Source: Vandiemenella viatica
Taxonomy: Eukaryota > Arthropoda > Insecta > Orthoptera > Morabidae
Assembly: GCA_031002005.1 (NCBI GenBank)
Contig: CM061914.1
Location: forward strand, 16,726,148 to 16,790,147
Length of the DNA stretch: 64,000 nt
Direction: 5' to 3'
Each line of letters starts with the position of its first letter. Position 1 is the first letter of the stretch. The translations under genes were made by a program, and so were the position numbers. Shown here in pieces: positions 10,298 to 22,344 of this stretch. The notes beneath the pieces were generated by a model that worked only from the letters and a program-made list of their open reading frames with translations, searched no databases and was not told the origin of the DNA.

Positions 10298-11015
10298 TTG
10301 TTATATTACCTATTATATGATACTAGTCCCAAAGCCCGTCGAAAATGATGGTTTTAACTGAGTGTTATGGTAATTTATTTCTCTGCAGTTGCTTAACTAA
10401 ATAGAATTGTTATAAAATAAACCTCATTGTAATTTATCGTCCCTTGTGCTGTAGCAAAAAGCTTCAGTTGTCAACTAGGTCCACGATGCATTTCAGCCTA
10501 ACCACAATCTCTGCTAATATTGCCACTAGAAAACCAAAGCTTAATCACGCGCGAATTAATATATTCCCTTTATCTCATATCAGGGTCATCATGCATCGCG
10601 AAATAAACTTGATACCAAATCTTCACAGGTTCTGAAACATTTTTCTTATTACCTGTGATGAAGATTGATGTTTTAACGGCTGAGACAGCTTACATCGGCT
10701 GAAATAATGACCCCAGTGAAAACAAAGGATGCTAAAAATAAATCTTAACAACTTAAGCAATGCCACGTAATATTTAATTCTGATTTAGGGAACATATACC
10801 ACGATAAATTTGGAACTTCTTTCATTCGAACCATGTAATGATTTTAGTTAAAAAAAACCCTGATAATTAATACATCAATTTAAACGAATTCATAGCCTAC
10901 TTTTCTTTCAGTGTTCTGACAATTCATGTCTTAGCAATTGCTTAACTAAATGGAATTGTTATAAAATAAAATTCAGTGTAATTCCTCGTGTCTTGCGCTG
11001 TAGCAAAAGGTTTCA

Positions 11016-11262
11016 TTTTTTTCTTTTTTTAACTGTTTTACGTCTCCTATAACTACGAGGTCTTTGGAGACGGGAAAGGATGGGGGGCAAGGAATGGGAA
11101 GGAATTCGGCCATGGCCTTTTGAAGGAAGCATCCCGGCATTCACCTGGAGTGATTTGGGGAAACCATGGAAAACCCAAATCTGGATGTCCGGACGGGGAT
11201 TCGAACCGCCGTCCTCCCGAATGCGAGGCCAGAACGTTAGCCGTTACACCACCACGCTCGGT
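11016..11262 (-). repeat. SINE-A, full-length copy with target duplication
   Basis: This is a 247-base minus-strand copy with its B box (GGTTCGAATCC), the GGCCTCGCATTCGGGAGG head and the AATGCCGGGATGC body intact. It is flanked by the 12-base duplication CAAAAGGTTTCA at 11004-11015 and 11263-11274. Removing it restores the satellite subunit seen at 10.4 and 12.7 kb, which confirms the borders. Confidence 0.9.
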
Positions 11263-12010
11263 CAAAAGGTTTCAGTTTCTCCATCTGGGTTCAGGTTGCA
11301 TTTCAACCTAACCACATACTACGATAAACTTGCCGCCAGGAGAACAATACTTCTATATTATTCATATTAATACATGAACAGTATCGCGTTTTAATGGCAA
11401 TAATGCATCGCGATATAAATTTGATAAAAAATCTACAAGGGTTTTTACACATTTCTTTATTGTTATCCGCGATTCAGACCGATATTAAAACGTTTGAATG
11501 GCTGACACAGTTGCTGAAATAATAGGCTCAGTAATATTACACAGTGGAAGCAAAGGAAATTAAAATAAATCTTATAAACTTACAATATTCCACGTAGTAT
11601 TTGTTTCAAGTGTAGTGTAGGATGCACAGATCGGGATCAGTGTGCAACTATTTCCGTTCAAACGAATTAATAATTTCAATAAATGGACCAAAAAAACTAA
11701 ATTATTCATGCCCTCTGCCGTAACGTCAAATGCCAGTTTTAATTCTGACCCATGCTAAATAACAATCTAACCAAAACATTCGCTACATTGATGCTCGAAA
11801 CACAAAGCTTTTATCTTACATATCTAATCAAAGAATTTAAGGAATACTATATATCAAAGAATATTACGAAAATATAAGCATCTAATGATTGATATGTCAA
11901 TTTTAACGCAATAAATACTTTTATTTCAGTGTTCTGTCAGTTAATATTTTCGCGGTTGCTTGGAAATGTTATTAAATAACGTCAAGTACCAAGAATAATA
12001 ACTCAAAGAG

Positions 12011-12051
12011 TGACGTCATTGCGTGACGTCATAGCCTGACAGGTGACGTCA
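12011..12051 (+). promoter_or_regulatory. Three perfect CRE palindromes
   Basis: TGACGTCA occurs at 12011-12018, 12024-12031 and 12044-12051. The octamer is the consensus site for CREB/ATF bZIP factors. The paralogous block at 13835-13880 keeps one perfect copy plus mutated ones, so the cluster is part of the repeat unit. Function is not shown. Confidence 0.5.
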
Positions 12052-12894
12052 TACATGACAGCTTGTTTGTTATATTAATAGACTAACCTCAAAGCCCGTC
12101 AAAAATGACTGGTTGAATGGAATGTTCTGGCATTTCATTTTTTTTTTTAGTTGCATAACTAAAGAGAAATGTTATAAAATATAGTTCAATGTAATTACTC
12201 GTCCTTTGTACTGTGGCAAAACAGTTTAATCTTAGTCCGGGTTGAATTTCAGCCTAACCACAAACTCCGCTAATATCGTTTCTAGAAAATATAAGCTGCA
12301 ATCACACGTGAATTAATACATTCACGTATCGCGATGTAAACTTGATTCAAAATCTTCACAGGTTCTTACATCTTTATTTTTTGTAATCCGTGATGCAAAT
12401 CAATGTTTTAATGGCTGACACAGCTTACGTGTGGCTGAAATAATGACCCCAGTAATATGAAGTCAGTGAAAACGAAAGATACTAAAAATAAATCTTAGCT
12501 ACTTACGTTATGCCATGTAATATTAGTTCAATTGTGGTACAGGGCGCATAGATAGCGTTAAATTTGAAACTGATTTCATTTAAATCAAGTAATGATTTCA
12601 GTAAATGTAGCAAATAATAATTAATATGCCGATTTAAACCAAATATATACATTTCTTTTAGTGTTCTGGCAATTCATTTATTTGCAGTTGCTTAACTAAA
12701 TGGAAGTGTTACGAAATAAAGTTCAATGCAATTTCTCGTGCCTAGAGCTGTACCAAAAACTTTCAGTTGTCATCCCGGTCCTGGTAGCACTTCAACCTAC
12801 CCACAAACTACTCTAAACTTGCCGCCAGAAAAACAGTACTTCAATCTCACGCATATTAATACTTGTATTGTATCGCATTTTGGTGGCTATAAAG

Positions 12895-13214
12895 CAGGTA
12901 TGGGCAACCTTTGCTTAGCTGAGGGCGTAATTTCGGGACTTAATCAGGCCGCGGGCCGTAGGTAAGAAATAAGTAGGTAGTAGTGAATAAAAAGGCGATA
13001 GAAATTCACACATTTTTTTTTTATTTATTAGAATTACAATAGCATAATCAAACATACAGAAAGCAAATTAACAAAAACAGAGAGAAAAATCAAATGAATA
13101 TTAATGAGAGATTTGAGTTTGAAGCTTATCTGAAATTTCTGAATCTCTCGCGGGCCGGATTGAAGCTGGTGGAGGGCCGGATCCGGCCCGGGGGCCGGGG
13201 GTTGCCCATGTATG
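12895..13214. mobile_element. Non-autonomous hAT MITE, 320 bp
   Basis: The ends are CAGGTATGGGCAACC on the left and, reverse-complemented, CATACATGGGCAACC on the right. An exact 8-base duplication, CTATAAAG, flanks it at 12887-12894 and 13215-13222, the hallmark of hAT transposition. The interior has GGGCCGGAT/CCGGCCCG blocks, AT-rich filler and no transposase. The sister satellite block at about 11.39 kb shows the empty site (ATAATGCATCGCG context), confirming the borders. Confidence 0.9.
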
Positions 13215-13880
13215 CTATAAAGCATCGCGATATAAATTTGTTCAAAAATCTTCATGGGTTCTTACACTATCTTTTTTGTTATCCGTGATTCAGACAGATT
13301 TTATAACGTTTGAATGGCTGGTGCAGTTACATTTTGCTGAAATAATAGCCTCATTAATATTGCCCAGTGAAAGCAAAGGAAATTAAAATAAATCTTATAA
13401 ACTTACATTATGCCATGTAATATTTGTTTTAATTGTAGTCTAGGCTGCACAGATCACGATCAGTTTGCAACTATTAGAGTTCAAACGAATTTATAATTTT
13501 AATGATAGGACACAGTTTTAAATTATGTTTAAAAAAACTAAATTATTCATGCGCTCTGCTGAAACGTCAAATGCCAGTTATAATTCTGACCCATGATAAA
13601 TAACAATCTAATCAAAACTTTCGGTAAAATTGATGTCCGAAAATTAAAGCTTTATCTATGGACAAAGTTTTTTAAGGAATACTTCTATATATCAAACGAA
13701 TGTTACACAAACATAAGCCTGTAATGATTGACATGTCAATTTAAACGCAGTGTTTTGACAATTAATTTATTGGCGGATGCTTACAAGTGTTATTATTTAT
13801 TAAATATTGTGCATTACCTATAACGATATAAGCGTGACGTCACAGCGCGACGTCGTAGTGTGACGTTATGGCGTGACAGA

Positions 13881-14408
13881 TAACCTAAAACTTGTGGTTT
13901 ATAAGTATAGATGGCCCAAATATGTACTGAAATACAGCATTATACTCTCAGCTGCTGTGAACAGACTCAGCCTCGCAGGTGAAGTCGTTCGTCGGCGGCG
14001 CTGATGGTGACTGCGGTGGGATTGACACCCGGCAGAGCGCCCCGCTGCCCGCATTAGCGTAACGCATATCCACAACCAAAGAGTGTTTTTACTCAGGAGC
14101 AGAGAGAAAGTAGCGTAATCATACCAAACTTCGATTTTGATAATCTCAACTTCGTTTTGAGATCTTGCACAGTGGAGCCAACTTTACCATTTACTTTAAT
14201 GAAATTCGTTGAACCTGGAGGCTGGACGTCAACTCGATAACTCGGAAACGTTCGGAGAGTCCGATGATACCCGACGTTAGCTACTCTGGCGTTGCTTGGC
14301 TAACCAGGAAATATCAAATGAAAAAGTTCGTCGATTTTATTTGCGCTCATACTGTTAAAATAAAGTGTGATTTCAAATAAATTATTGAATTTTGATTTTT
14401 TTGCACTT
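13881..14408. other. No recognisable feature
   Basis: Moderately GC-rich at first, then AT-rich with AATAAA-type signals near 14,358 and 14,376. No frame or repeat can be supported. It could be an older LTR end, but no partner is visible. Confidence 0.35.
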
Positions 14409-15773
14409 TGTAAGCACCTTAGAATTTTGGCAAATTCTAGTTTCCCTAGTAGTAAAATGTTCTATAGATCGATTGTAAAGCTGCTTATGTTGTAGAAATT
14501 TCGAGAAGAGTAATTGTCAACTTGAAGGGGTTTCCCTGTAATCGTTTCTAAGTTACAATTCGCCATAAAAATCATTTATCCTATCGAGAAATGTTTATTT
14601 TAAGAGATATTCTGGTTTGTTCATGTTTTGAAACACGCGATCAGAAAAGTAAATTTCTAAGATTTGTAACATCTTTAAATCGAGTAAAGTGGCAGCTGAA
14701 CTTTTATCACCAGCTATAGTCAACATTGTTCCGGATATTTTGGCAGTAAAAGTAAATAATTTGGCAATGTTTAATTAGCGATTTTAATTAAGAGAAAATA
14801 ATGAACTTTTTAATTAAAAGGAATATTAATTTGAAATTTATATCAGTAGACAGCCCTAATTAAGACGATCCTGAATATATAATGTTTTTAGTAAAAAGTT
14901 TTAGCATTTGGTAATTAAGTTTTTGAAGATAGATTGTCGTTGACTGTCGCTGTAAAAATTCAAACGTTTGGGTTAATCCCCTACTTCGGAGATTTATATC
15001 ACCACGTGGAAATTAAATGAAACTTTAAAATTAATTACTCTAAATTTCCCACTAAACTGCCGTTGGACTTCTAGTAGATAAGTCCAGATACTGTCGAAGT
15101 TTAAACATTTTTAATAATCTGGATCGTCAAATAAATTACACACACTTTTGATCTCGCGGAAGCAAAAAGTTGTGATACGACTGTGACGTCATTGGTTTGG
15201 CCACTTGCTATATAAACTCGTGCTTACATGTGACCGGGTCCTTTCGTTTGATTTTGTCTTTCTGTACCCTGGGAGCATTATGTGAGTGAATCTGCGCAAG
15301 TCTGGTATAGGAGCGGGTAGGAAATCAGTTGAAGGTGAAGCTACCGAGTCGGCCATGTTGGGACTTTGGTGTGATATCCTGCGAGGATAACGGTTAACAT
15401 GAACTTTTAAATTTACAAAAGGGGTGCGGTCGGTGAAATTTCTCTCCACAATCTGCAATATTTTGAAACGAGTGTTAGATTTGCCTACTCAACTGTGAAA
15501 TGCATTTTAGTAAATGTGACTTTGAAATAAAACTTTAAATTTTTCTGATAGTGAACTCTTGTGATTTAGTAGTTATTTTGGAACCTTTTCTAGATTTGTG
15601 GTTTACAAACAGATCTAGGGGCGACCTTCAAGCATTTAAGTTGAGTTTCTATTCGGCTACATGGTCAAATTTAAATTACTTTGTGGAGATTGCACAGAAC
15701 TTTCCATCCACATAAATTGTTAGTTGAGGCGCTAAGGCGATACTACAGCCCGGTATCAGCCTTGTTCCTTACA
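14409..15773 (+). mobile_element. Solo LTR, 1,365 bp, ACTT target duplication
   Basis: The element starts TGTAAG and ends CTTACA, perfect 6-base terminal inversions with the 5'-TG...CA-3' rule of LTR retrotransposons. The bases ACTT precede it (14405-14408) and follow it (15774-15777), a 4-base duplication typical of Gypsy or BEL-like integrases. A CRE and TATATAAA box at 15184-15216 and an AATAAA at 15526-15531 stand in the order expected for U3, R and polyadenylation signals. No gag or pol adjoins, so it is a solo LTR produced by recombination. The superfamily is not certain. Confidence 0.6.
15184..15216 (+). promoter_or_regulatory. LTR core promoter: CRE plus TATA box
   Basis: A perfect TGACGTCA at 15184-15191 lies 18 bases upstream of TATATAAA (15209-15216) inside the solo LTR. 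No strong initiator is seen 30 bases downstream. The arrangement suggests plus-strand transcription from the LTR. Confidence 0.45.
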
Positions 15774-16039
15774 ACTTACATTGTTAAAATGAAGTTTAAA
15801 TGCGATGCCAGGTAGAAGGCAATTGTCTGTTGTGGACTCAAATGGACCAAAATACGATGACAGAGATAAATAAAAACATGGCAGTAATTGGGGACTGCCG
15901 ACAGATGTTAAAACTATTAATATCATACGCACAACACGTCATACTTACAGCTAAATGATAACAAACAATTCCGCGGTGTTGTAATGAACTAGTGACTGCG
16001 ATTCTAGTGACTGCGCAATTCACCCCTGTGTTAGCCGCC

Positions 16040-16262
16040 TTAACCTAACCCGGTAGTCCTACCAGGTATAGAGGACCTACAGTTTAACGTGGAATCCAAA
16101 CCAAGGAAGTATTCTGGCGTACTTCACACTGCACAGGAAGCTATGCCAGAGGTGAAGGTCGCGTGAATGGTCTATGAAGAACCCCTACAAGACAGAGATT
16201 TGAGCCTGGGACCTTTCGTTCGCCAGTCAGACACCTTAACCACTGAACCATCACACCGCTAC
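16040..16262 (-). repeat. SINE-B copy
   Basis: On the minus strand a tRNA-like head has an A box (TGGTTCAGTGG, close to 16,243) and a B box (GGCTCAAATCT, about 16,202). The body carries the box CTACAGTTTAACGTGGAATC, shared with the copy at 40.0 kb (CTACAGATTAACGTGAAATTC). The similarity defines a second SINE family of about 220 bases. Target duplications were not found. Confidence 0.65.
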
Positions 16263-17464
16263 AGATATACTATTAACATTATCAAGTCGGTGATGCGAAC
16301 TCAAAAGATTTTACCCACTCAAAAATAGAAGTTTTAACTTCAAAAACTAAAAATCTAACTTAAATCACAACCCAACGGTTTGTTGAATCTTCCCGAAGGA
16401 GATGTAGCAAGCTGTTGTGTCAGAGGCAGGAAGACTAATTCCTTTCTTCAGGGACCCAGCAAGGAAAGTCCCGGTGTAGCTCATATAATCAAATACAACT
16501 TCTAAAAACTGTGGGTTTGTATGAACAATGGTGACAGAAATTAAGGTAAGGAGGAAAGGAGGAGAGGGTTTAGGTTTCTTTAAATCATACCTCAATAGTG
16601 TTTTCTATTTCTTTTAAAGTATATGTCTACAAAATTCCGATAAAAACTCTGTGTTTGAATAAAGATTTTGCGAAAAACGTCACGCGCAACAGGTGGTGGC
16701 GACAGCCGCGATCTAACTCGCAACAGGTGGCTTCTTGTGAACTCATAGATTCCCCCCCCCCCAGACATCGCGTAGCACGACTATAGAAGTTTTCACTTAA
16801 AAAATTATAATGCGAGGCAGCGATTAAAAAAATTCCATGTGAGATTCATTTAAATTTACAGTTGCTTTTTATTTATTTACGACTATCAGATACAGAAATT
16901 AACGTAAGGAGAAGGGCATTCTCTGAAGCAGTTACCAGACGCGGTTCACAACATAAACTACGAATCTTTTTAACAGAAGATAAGGGAAGGGAAGTTCAGT
17001 AAAATCTCGGATAAAGTTTACACCAAACGTATGTAACTGCAAAATATAACAATCAAATAAATAATAGTTTTTAAAATTATAATTAGAAGTTTTTAAAACA
17101 ATAATATTTGCTTTATTTAAAGTCAAATGCAGTTATTTAAGAAGATTCTAACCAAATACCGCGAGAATAAAATAAGAGTTTATTCTTATCCCCCAAAACA
17201 TTGGCAAAAAGATCGTTATTGATTTTTCCCGCCAAGCTAATCCGGAACAAATCCTACCATCAACACAGATGATAACCGTCACTTCTGATGGGAGCTGAAA
17301 CTAGTAATCTAATACTTTGTTTCCCAGCGGTTACAGATGCGCAACATGTCTCCCTTCAACCTCGTAGGGACATTACGTGCGTCATCGACTCAACCAGACC
17401 CATAATTAAATATTTAGTCGTTGTTATTGAGGCCTAACTGCGCTACAACAAGTGGATTATCACT
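16263..17464. other. No recognisable feature
   Basis: AT-rich sequence with a C13 run at 16,750. A minus-strand frame at 16595-16365 (76 codons) has no motif that I can name. Confidence 0.4.
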
Positions 17465-20015
17465 AGAGATGAAACGGATATCCGGCAATTATTCGGTATC
17501 CGGCCGGATACCGCATAGAAGGTAAAAATCCGGTGGATATCCACCGGATACCGGATTCTCAATAAATTGTGAAAATCTTCTTTAAATTCACATATGTTAA
17601 TTATATAATAAGTCTAAACACAAATAAAAACAATATATCTTTAAATCATAATACTTTTAATTATTGTTTTTAACAGAAAAAGTAAGTACTCGTACTGAAT
17701 GAACACTAATTTCTCTATATTGAGAGGTAATAACGGTTTTGCTTGTATTCGTAAACAAAGCTAAGTTAAAAAAAAAAAAAAAACTGTATATGCAACTGCA
17801 AGGCGCTGAAATATAAATGCTAGCAAATTTTGCTGAAATTCGGATACTGTATCGCATTAGCTGACCACCAAAAATTTCCATGAGTTGAGCTTCAGATCGA
17901 TTCGTTTGCAATCACGTTTTTTTCTTGATCGATAAAACAGTCCCAAAAAGTGTCGAGAGCTTGGCGAGTCACAGCTGATTCTGTCTAGTCCCTTCTACTG
18001 GTGGAAGATTCTTCGCAAAACATTTTCATAGATTCCAATAGAATAGTCCGTGATCAAGTTCAGCTTCAGCAAACCAAAATAATTTGTCTTTAATATTGTA
18101 TCTAGGACGGTGCAATCAATAATTTTGAATCTTCACTTAAGGAGCAGAAACAACTTTATAATTCAGCTTTCAAAGACACTCATGTGTGGTTAGTTCTTTG
18201 TGATTTTTCATCCTTATCTAAATATTTTTTTTTTTTTTAGTGCAGAAATTTGTGATATTACATTGGAATTTCAGGAGAGACCAGAACTTGTTATTTTTGT
18301 TATTTCTTCAACGGGCTACAAAAGCTTAACCGACTTCTCCATCAACCACCACTGATGAGGCGTCAAATTAGTGTGTGTTCCGTGATCAGCCACACACAGA
18401 GAGCTCTTTTTTTCTCCTACAGCCACTCCATCTCGTGCTGATATCTTGTACCAGCTGGCGGTCTGGTATATTATTTTTTCTGAATCACCAGCAATTTTTC
18501 TTGAGCCAAGTCCGAATAATTAAAGTTCGTAACGAAACGTTTATCACTCCTGCCACTTCGGGCTGGATATTCAATGATTCAGTTACTTTCTCTGAAGCAT
18601 CTATCAGAAACATACTTAGCCACACATACACCCTGTATCATGTTGGCGCCACTGTCGTGAACGAGTAAATGTATTTTGTTCTGGTCACTAGACCGACGAT
18701 TGGCGGTACTAGTAAGCTCCCTTGCTATATTTTCTCTAGTGTGAGAACCAGGGAAAATGCTCCATAGCAAGACTCAATGTTCTAGTTTGAATTCAGAAGA
18801 TGACGAACCAGCTGCGAAACTCGTGTAAACATATCCATACGTCAGAAGTCACAGAAACAGCGAGAGCACCTGAAATGTTTATTTTATTATCTCATAAATT
18901 CTGTTGTAAATGCCAGGTACGTACGATTCGGTAAGTTATAGCGAGGTGAATGTTGTTCTAGAAGACTGGAAAATCCGGTTCTTTCTACGATGGACAACGG
19001 TTCGTTCTCTCGTGCAACCATTTCTGTAATAATTTAATGATATTTTTGGCCTTGGCATCGTTTAAATCCCAAAGAATTTTCTTATCAAGCGATTCTGATA
19101 TAGTCAATTGATTTTCTTTACCTAACACGAAGTTCCCGGGGATGGTACGACAAAGGATGTAGCTTTCCTCATTTCATGGAATTTTACTGGATGTTTCACT
19201 TCCAAATGGTTTGTAATTGCAGAAGTACCTTGTAGAATAAAAACGGGGAAAAAAGGAACTCATTCATACTCCGCATCAAAGTTTGCTTCACGAAAAGAAA
19301 TTCAAAATCGAAAGTTTTGTGCAAATATGATATTATTGTTATCTACATATTTTCTTGAGTGAGCCGGACGTCCGTCCAGAAAAAATAAAAATGTAAAAGT
19401 ACAGGAAAAACGTTGATAAAGATTTTAGAATCACTTTTCATACCTACAATAAATGGTTTATCACACGGGTTTGTTGAAGACATTTTCGATGGGTTTTTTC
19501 TACGTATCTGCCTACCGTAAATCATCATAACTAACAGGGAAACATCTTGTGGAACAGTTTGTTATAAATTCATAACGATTACATCAAAACAAAAGATAAA
19601 AGACAAGCTAAATCTAAATTTTTGGTAAACACTTGCTTTCTTTTCCTCACCGCCAAGAGAAATTTGAACTTGGGATAATAAATAACAGGCAGACTTACTG
19701 TCACTAATTATACACACATATTCCCGAATAGGTGATCTTTTTTTTACTGATGAAATATTTATTTTTCCTAACTTTAAATACCATCCAGCCGACGCGTAAA
19801 ACATACAATTCGCAACAAGTCAAATAGTAAAGTCACTAAACCAACATGTCTTTCATTCACTTTACTCCTGAACGATGAAGCCCGAATTCACCCGAAGCTC
19901 CGTGTCTCACTTCGCGAGCCCGTCACGACGGGATATTCGGCTGCCGAAACCCGGCTGTTAGCATGGCCGGGTAACCGGTATCGGGAAAACAGCTATCCGT
20001 TTTATCTATAATTAT
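17465..20015 (-). mobile_element. Decayed hAT transposon with terminal GGATATCCGG motifs
   Basis: The ends are imperfect inversions: TAGAGATGAAACGGATA on the left and, reverse-complemented, TAGATAAAACGGATA on the right. Rich GGATATCC/GGATACCGG palindromes lie just inside. Minus-strand fragments match a hAT transposase in the right order: SVTSDVWICLHE (about 18.85 kb, the TTD-W-TS box), GSHTRENIARELT...HDSGANM (18770-18579, the DDE core) and YISAPCSC (about 17.8 kb, the hATC dimerisation region). Frames are broken many times. No 8-base duplication survives, so it is old. Confidence 0.75.
18579..18770 (-). pseudogene. hAT transposase core fragment
   Basis: The longest legible part of the hAT above. 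Residues 5-18 read IFPGSHTRENIARE, matching the conserved hAT motif in which a glycine-serine/histidine-threonine turn precedes ENIA. Residues 34-48 read LLVHDSGANMIQGVC, the 'D-N/S-G/A-A-N-M' box holding a catalytic acidic residue. The frame ends soon after VAKYVSDRC. Flanking codons are shifted or stopped, so no functional enzyme is possible. Confidence 0.7.
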
Positions 20016-20193
20016 TAGCTTCCCGGCACAGATATTGTACTTTAATACCTATATATACTAAATAATTGCGAATAAAAGTTGATAACTGTGATTACTCTAC
20101 AAGGGTTCTCTGCCCAAGAAAACCAAACCAGCGAAACTGTAATGGTAAAAGAGGCATCAATTGCATAGGGCTGTAAAATATGGCCAATGACTC

Positions 20194-20300
20194 TCAATCC
20201 AGCTCCTTAATCATATCAGTTACCAATTGTATCTTGAAGTAATTTCCACAATCAAATCTAATCCTTTGCATTCCCTCTAGCTCCTTATTATATACCACTA
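20194..20300 (-). pseudogene. LINE-C fragment
   Basis: A short minus-strand frame spells ELEGMQRIRFDCGNYFKIQ then VTDMIKELD. This is the LINE-C motif that other copies preserve as QRRSARFVCGKYRRIQSVID followed by MIKKLEWDPS. Only about 35 codons are present. Confidence 0.6.
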
Positions 20301-20599
20301 TGTCATATGCAAACAATTCACAGAATTGCGAGATCTTGACGAGATTTGTGAAGTGAGTCCATAAGGAGCGTCGCACCTTCTCTGTATCGCATGGAATTCC
20401 CAGATACTGCGAAACAAAGTCATAATAGTGGCGTCATACCTTCTTCTGCACAAAACATCAAGGTGCCAACTCGGCAGAGTAAGTTCTTTGCTTCTTCGGC
20501 TGTTGAGCGGTAAAATTTGTATTTAGAGTTAGGTGAGGTGATATATCTGAAGCTACCAGGTTTGTCTTTGGAAATTATCGCAGAACACAATTAGTAACT
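20301..20599. other. No recognisable feature
   Basis: A short AT-rich spacer between two LINE-C fragments of opposite orientation. Confidence 0.35.
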
Positions 20600-21003
20600 A
20601 ATATGATAAAGGAGCTGGAGTGGGATTCATTGGAGGATAGAAGGAGGGTGAAGAGAATCATGGGAGTATACAAAACCTATAATGGTGATGAAACATGGAA
20701 AGATATTGGTGGGAAAATTAAGAGAGGTGCTTGGAAGGGTAAGGTTGACCATGACCACAAGCTGGCACTTGATTTCATGCATAAGGGTGTAGGAAAATTT
20801 TCTTTCGTGGGAAAGGGAGTGAGGGACTGGAAAAAATTGCCAAGAGAAGTGATGAATAACTTACCGGAAACAGTGAAAGATTTTAAAGTAAAAATTAGTA
20901 GAGGGAAAAAGTAGGTTGGAAGGAGAAAAGGAGGGGTTTTAGGGAGATTGCCACCGGAGTGGGTGCTCCATCACAATTTTATCAATTATTATTATTATTA
21001 TTA
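20600..21003 (+). pseudogene. LINE-C 3' end
   Basis: The frame 20603-20914 encodes MIKELEWDSLEDRRRVKRIM, later DHDHKLALDFMHKGVGKFSF and KLPREVMNNLPETVKDF, then stops. It is the C-terminal ~100 residues of the LINE-C ORF2 and is fully open. A short 3' UTR with TTGCCACCGGAGTGGGTGCT leads to a (TTA)n tail near 20,983-21,001, the simple-repeat tail of this family. Minus-strand and plus-strand relatives occur at 25.1, 43.2, 44.5 and 46.5 kb. Confidence 0.75.
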
Positions 21004-22344
21004 AACTACATATCACTGTTTCATCATCTTTGGATTTTTACGAAGTGGGATCCAGTATGAACGCAAAAGCAGTTGCATTGGAGAGTAATTCAGTACTTCT
21101 AAAAATGTTTCATCCCCCACTCTTCCCAAGGTGAAGCGCAGATGTGGGGTTTGTGTAAGGTCTCAATGGCCCTTTACAGCCTACCTAACCCACCTGTATC
21201 TCCCATTTCAATAAGTATTAAACTTATTAACGCAACTGAGGAACATTATTAGTTTCTCGAGCTGTTCCGCCATATATTCTCTGGCTGGAGGCGCCAGTTT
21301 CTTTTGTTGGCGAATGAGGGAATTGAATAACACTGCCATTCTAGAAATTTCACCGACACATATGTTATTATACCGGTACACCTGTATTTAAAACTCCAAA
21401 GCCGGAAGGTTGTGCTGATTGCAGGTAGCAGTGGACATCCGGGAAACTCGCTGATCGTAGAGATAGGCGCAAACAGTGGCCACTCTATAAACAACACTCG
21501 TTCCTATTTCCGCTTTTCTTGTTCTTTTAATTATGCATAAAAATCTGATTAAGTGTCAGTAAACCTCAAATCTGTAATTCCCATAAAGTTTTCTGTTACA
21601 CCATTCGTATAATCTGTTTTTTCACCGTAGACGAAACTAATTGTCATGATATGAATATTTTAATTATCTGACATGGAAGTGTCAACAAAAATTCTTCCAT
21701 TACGTAGATCTAATTTACTCAGGCAATAGTTGCTAGAGAACTTCAGTCATATGAGAAAATAGATTTTTTTGATATTTTTTGATATGCTATCCTAATACGA
21801 GTAGATATGTTAATTTCACAGTAATTATGTTTTGCTCTATCGGCTTCAAACTTGAAGTTAGTGTGTCAGAGTGGTTCGAAACGGGTAGAAGCATTTAAAA
21901 AACGTTTTTTAGATTGAGTCTGGAGATTGCTGCGTACTAGAGAAAGACAGATTTCTCTATTCTTTCATCTTTCATTCGTTTAAAATGCAAACTGCACTGA
22001 ATACCCACAATAGTCATCCACACAAATAATAGCACTTGGATTCACTCACATATTGGGAAGGCACTCCAGTTAAAATTCCAAATACAATTACTTTTGGAAA
22101 AAATCCGATTGAGGCTTTATCACAACTAATACCATAACTATGGACGCCAAAGAATATTCTCCATCTTAATTTGTTTCTTGCTGTGTCAGAAGAATTTATG
22201 ATTTCAAATATTTCTGCAAAGATATTACGTTATTAAGTAAGTCTAACGTATGACATACCGATTAATACGATTAACACGATATATAAAAATCATAAAACTT
22301 TGCGCTTAAAATTACAAGTGTATGAAGAGAATCTTCAGGGTATA
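21004..22344. other. No recognisable feature
   Basis: About 1.3 kb of AT-rich DNA. Short frames (for example 21497-21249 on -) have no motif. Confidence 0.4.

Larger units (their letters stand above)
10298..13880 (+). repeat. ~1.77-kb tandem duplication built of ~550-bp related subunits
   Basis: Two consecutive blocks start with the same landmark (CAAAGCCCGTC plus AAAATGA) near 10,331 and 12,092. Within each block a subunit starting GTTGCTTAACTAAATgGAA recurs (10,388; 10,937; 12,151; 12,687). It is followed by a CTGTAGCAAAA box, a TTTCAgCCTAACCACA box and a GCATCGCGATATAAA box. A third, diverged subunit ends each block with CGTGACGTCA-type elements. The higher-order period is about 1.75-1.8 kb. 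One block holds a SINE-A, the other a hAT MITE, so the blocks evolved separately after duplication. There is no coding capacity. Confidence 0.75.

Noticed and set aside
15189..15458. 89-codon minus-strand protein in the solo LTR
   Set aside because: No motif, lies wholly within the LTR promoter region; likely chance.
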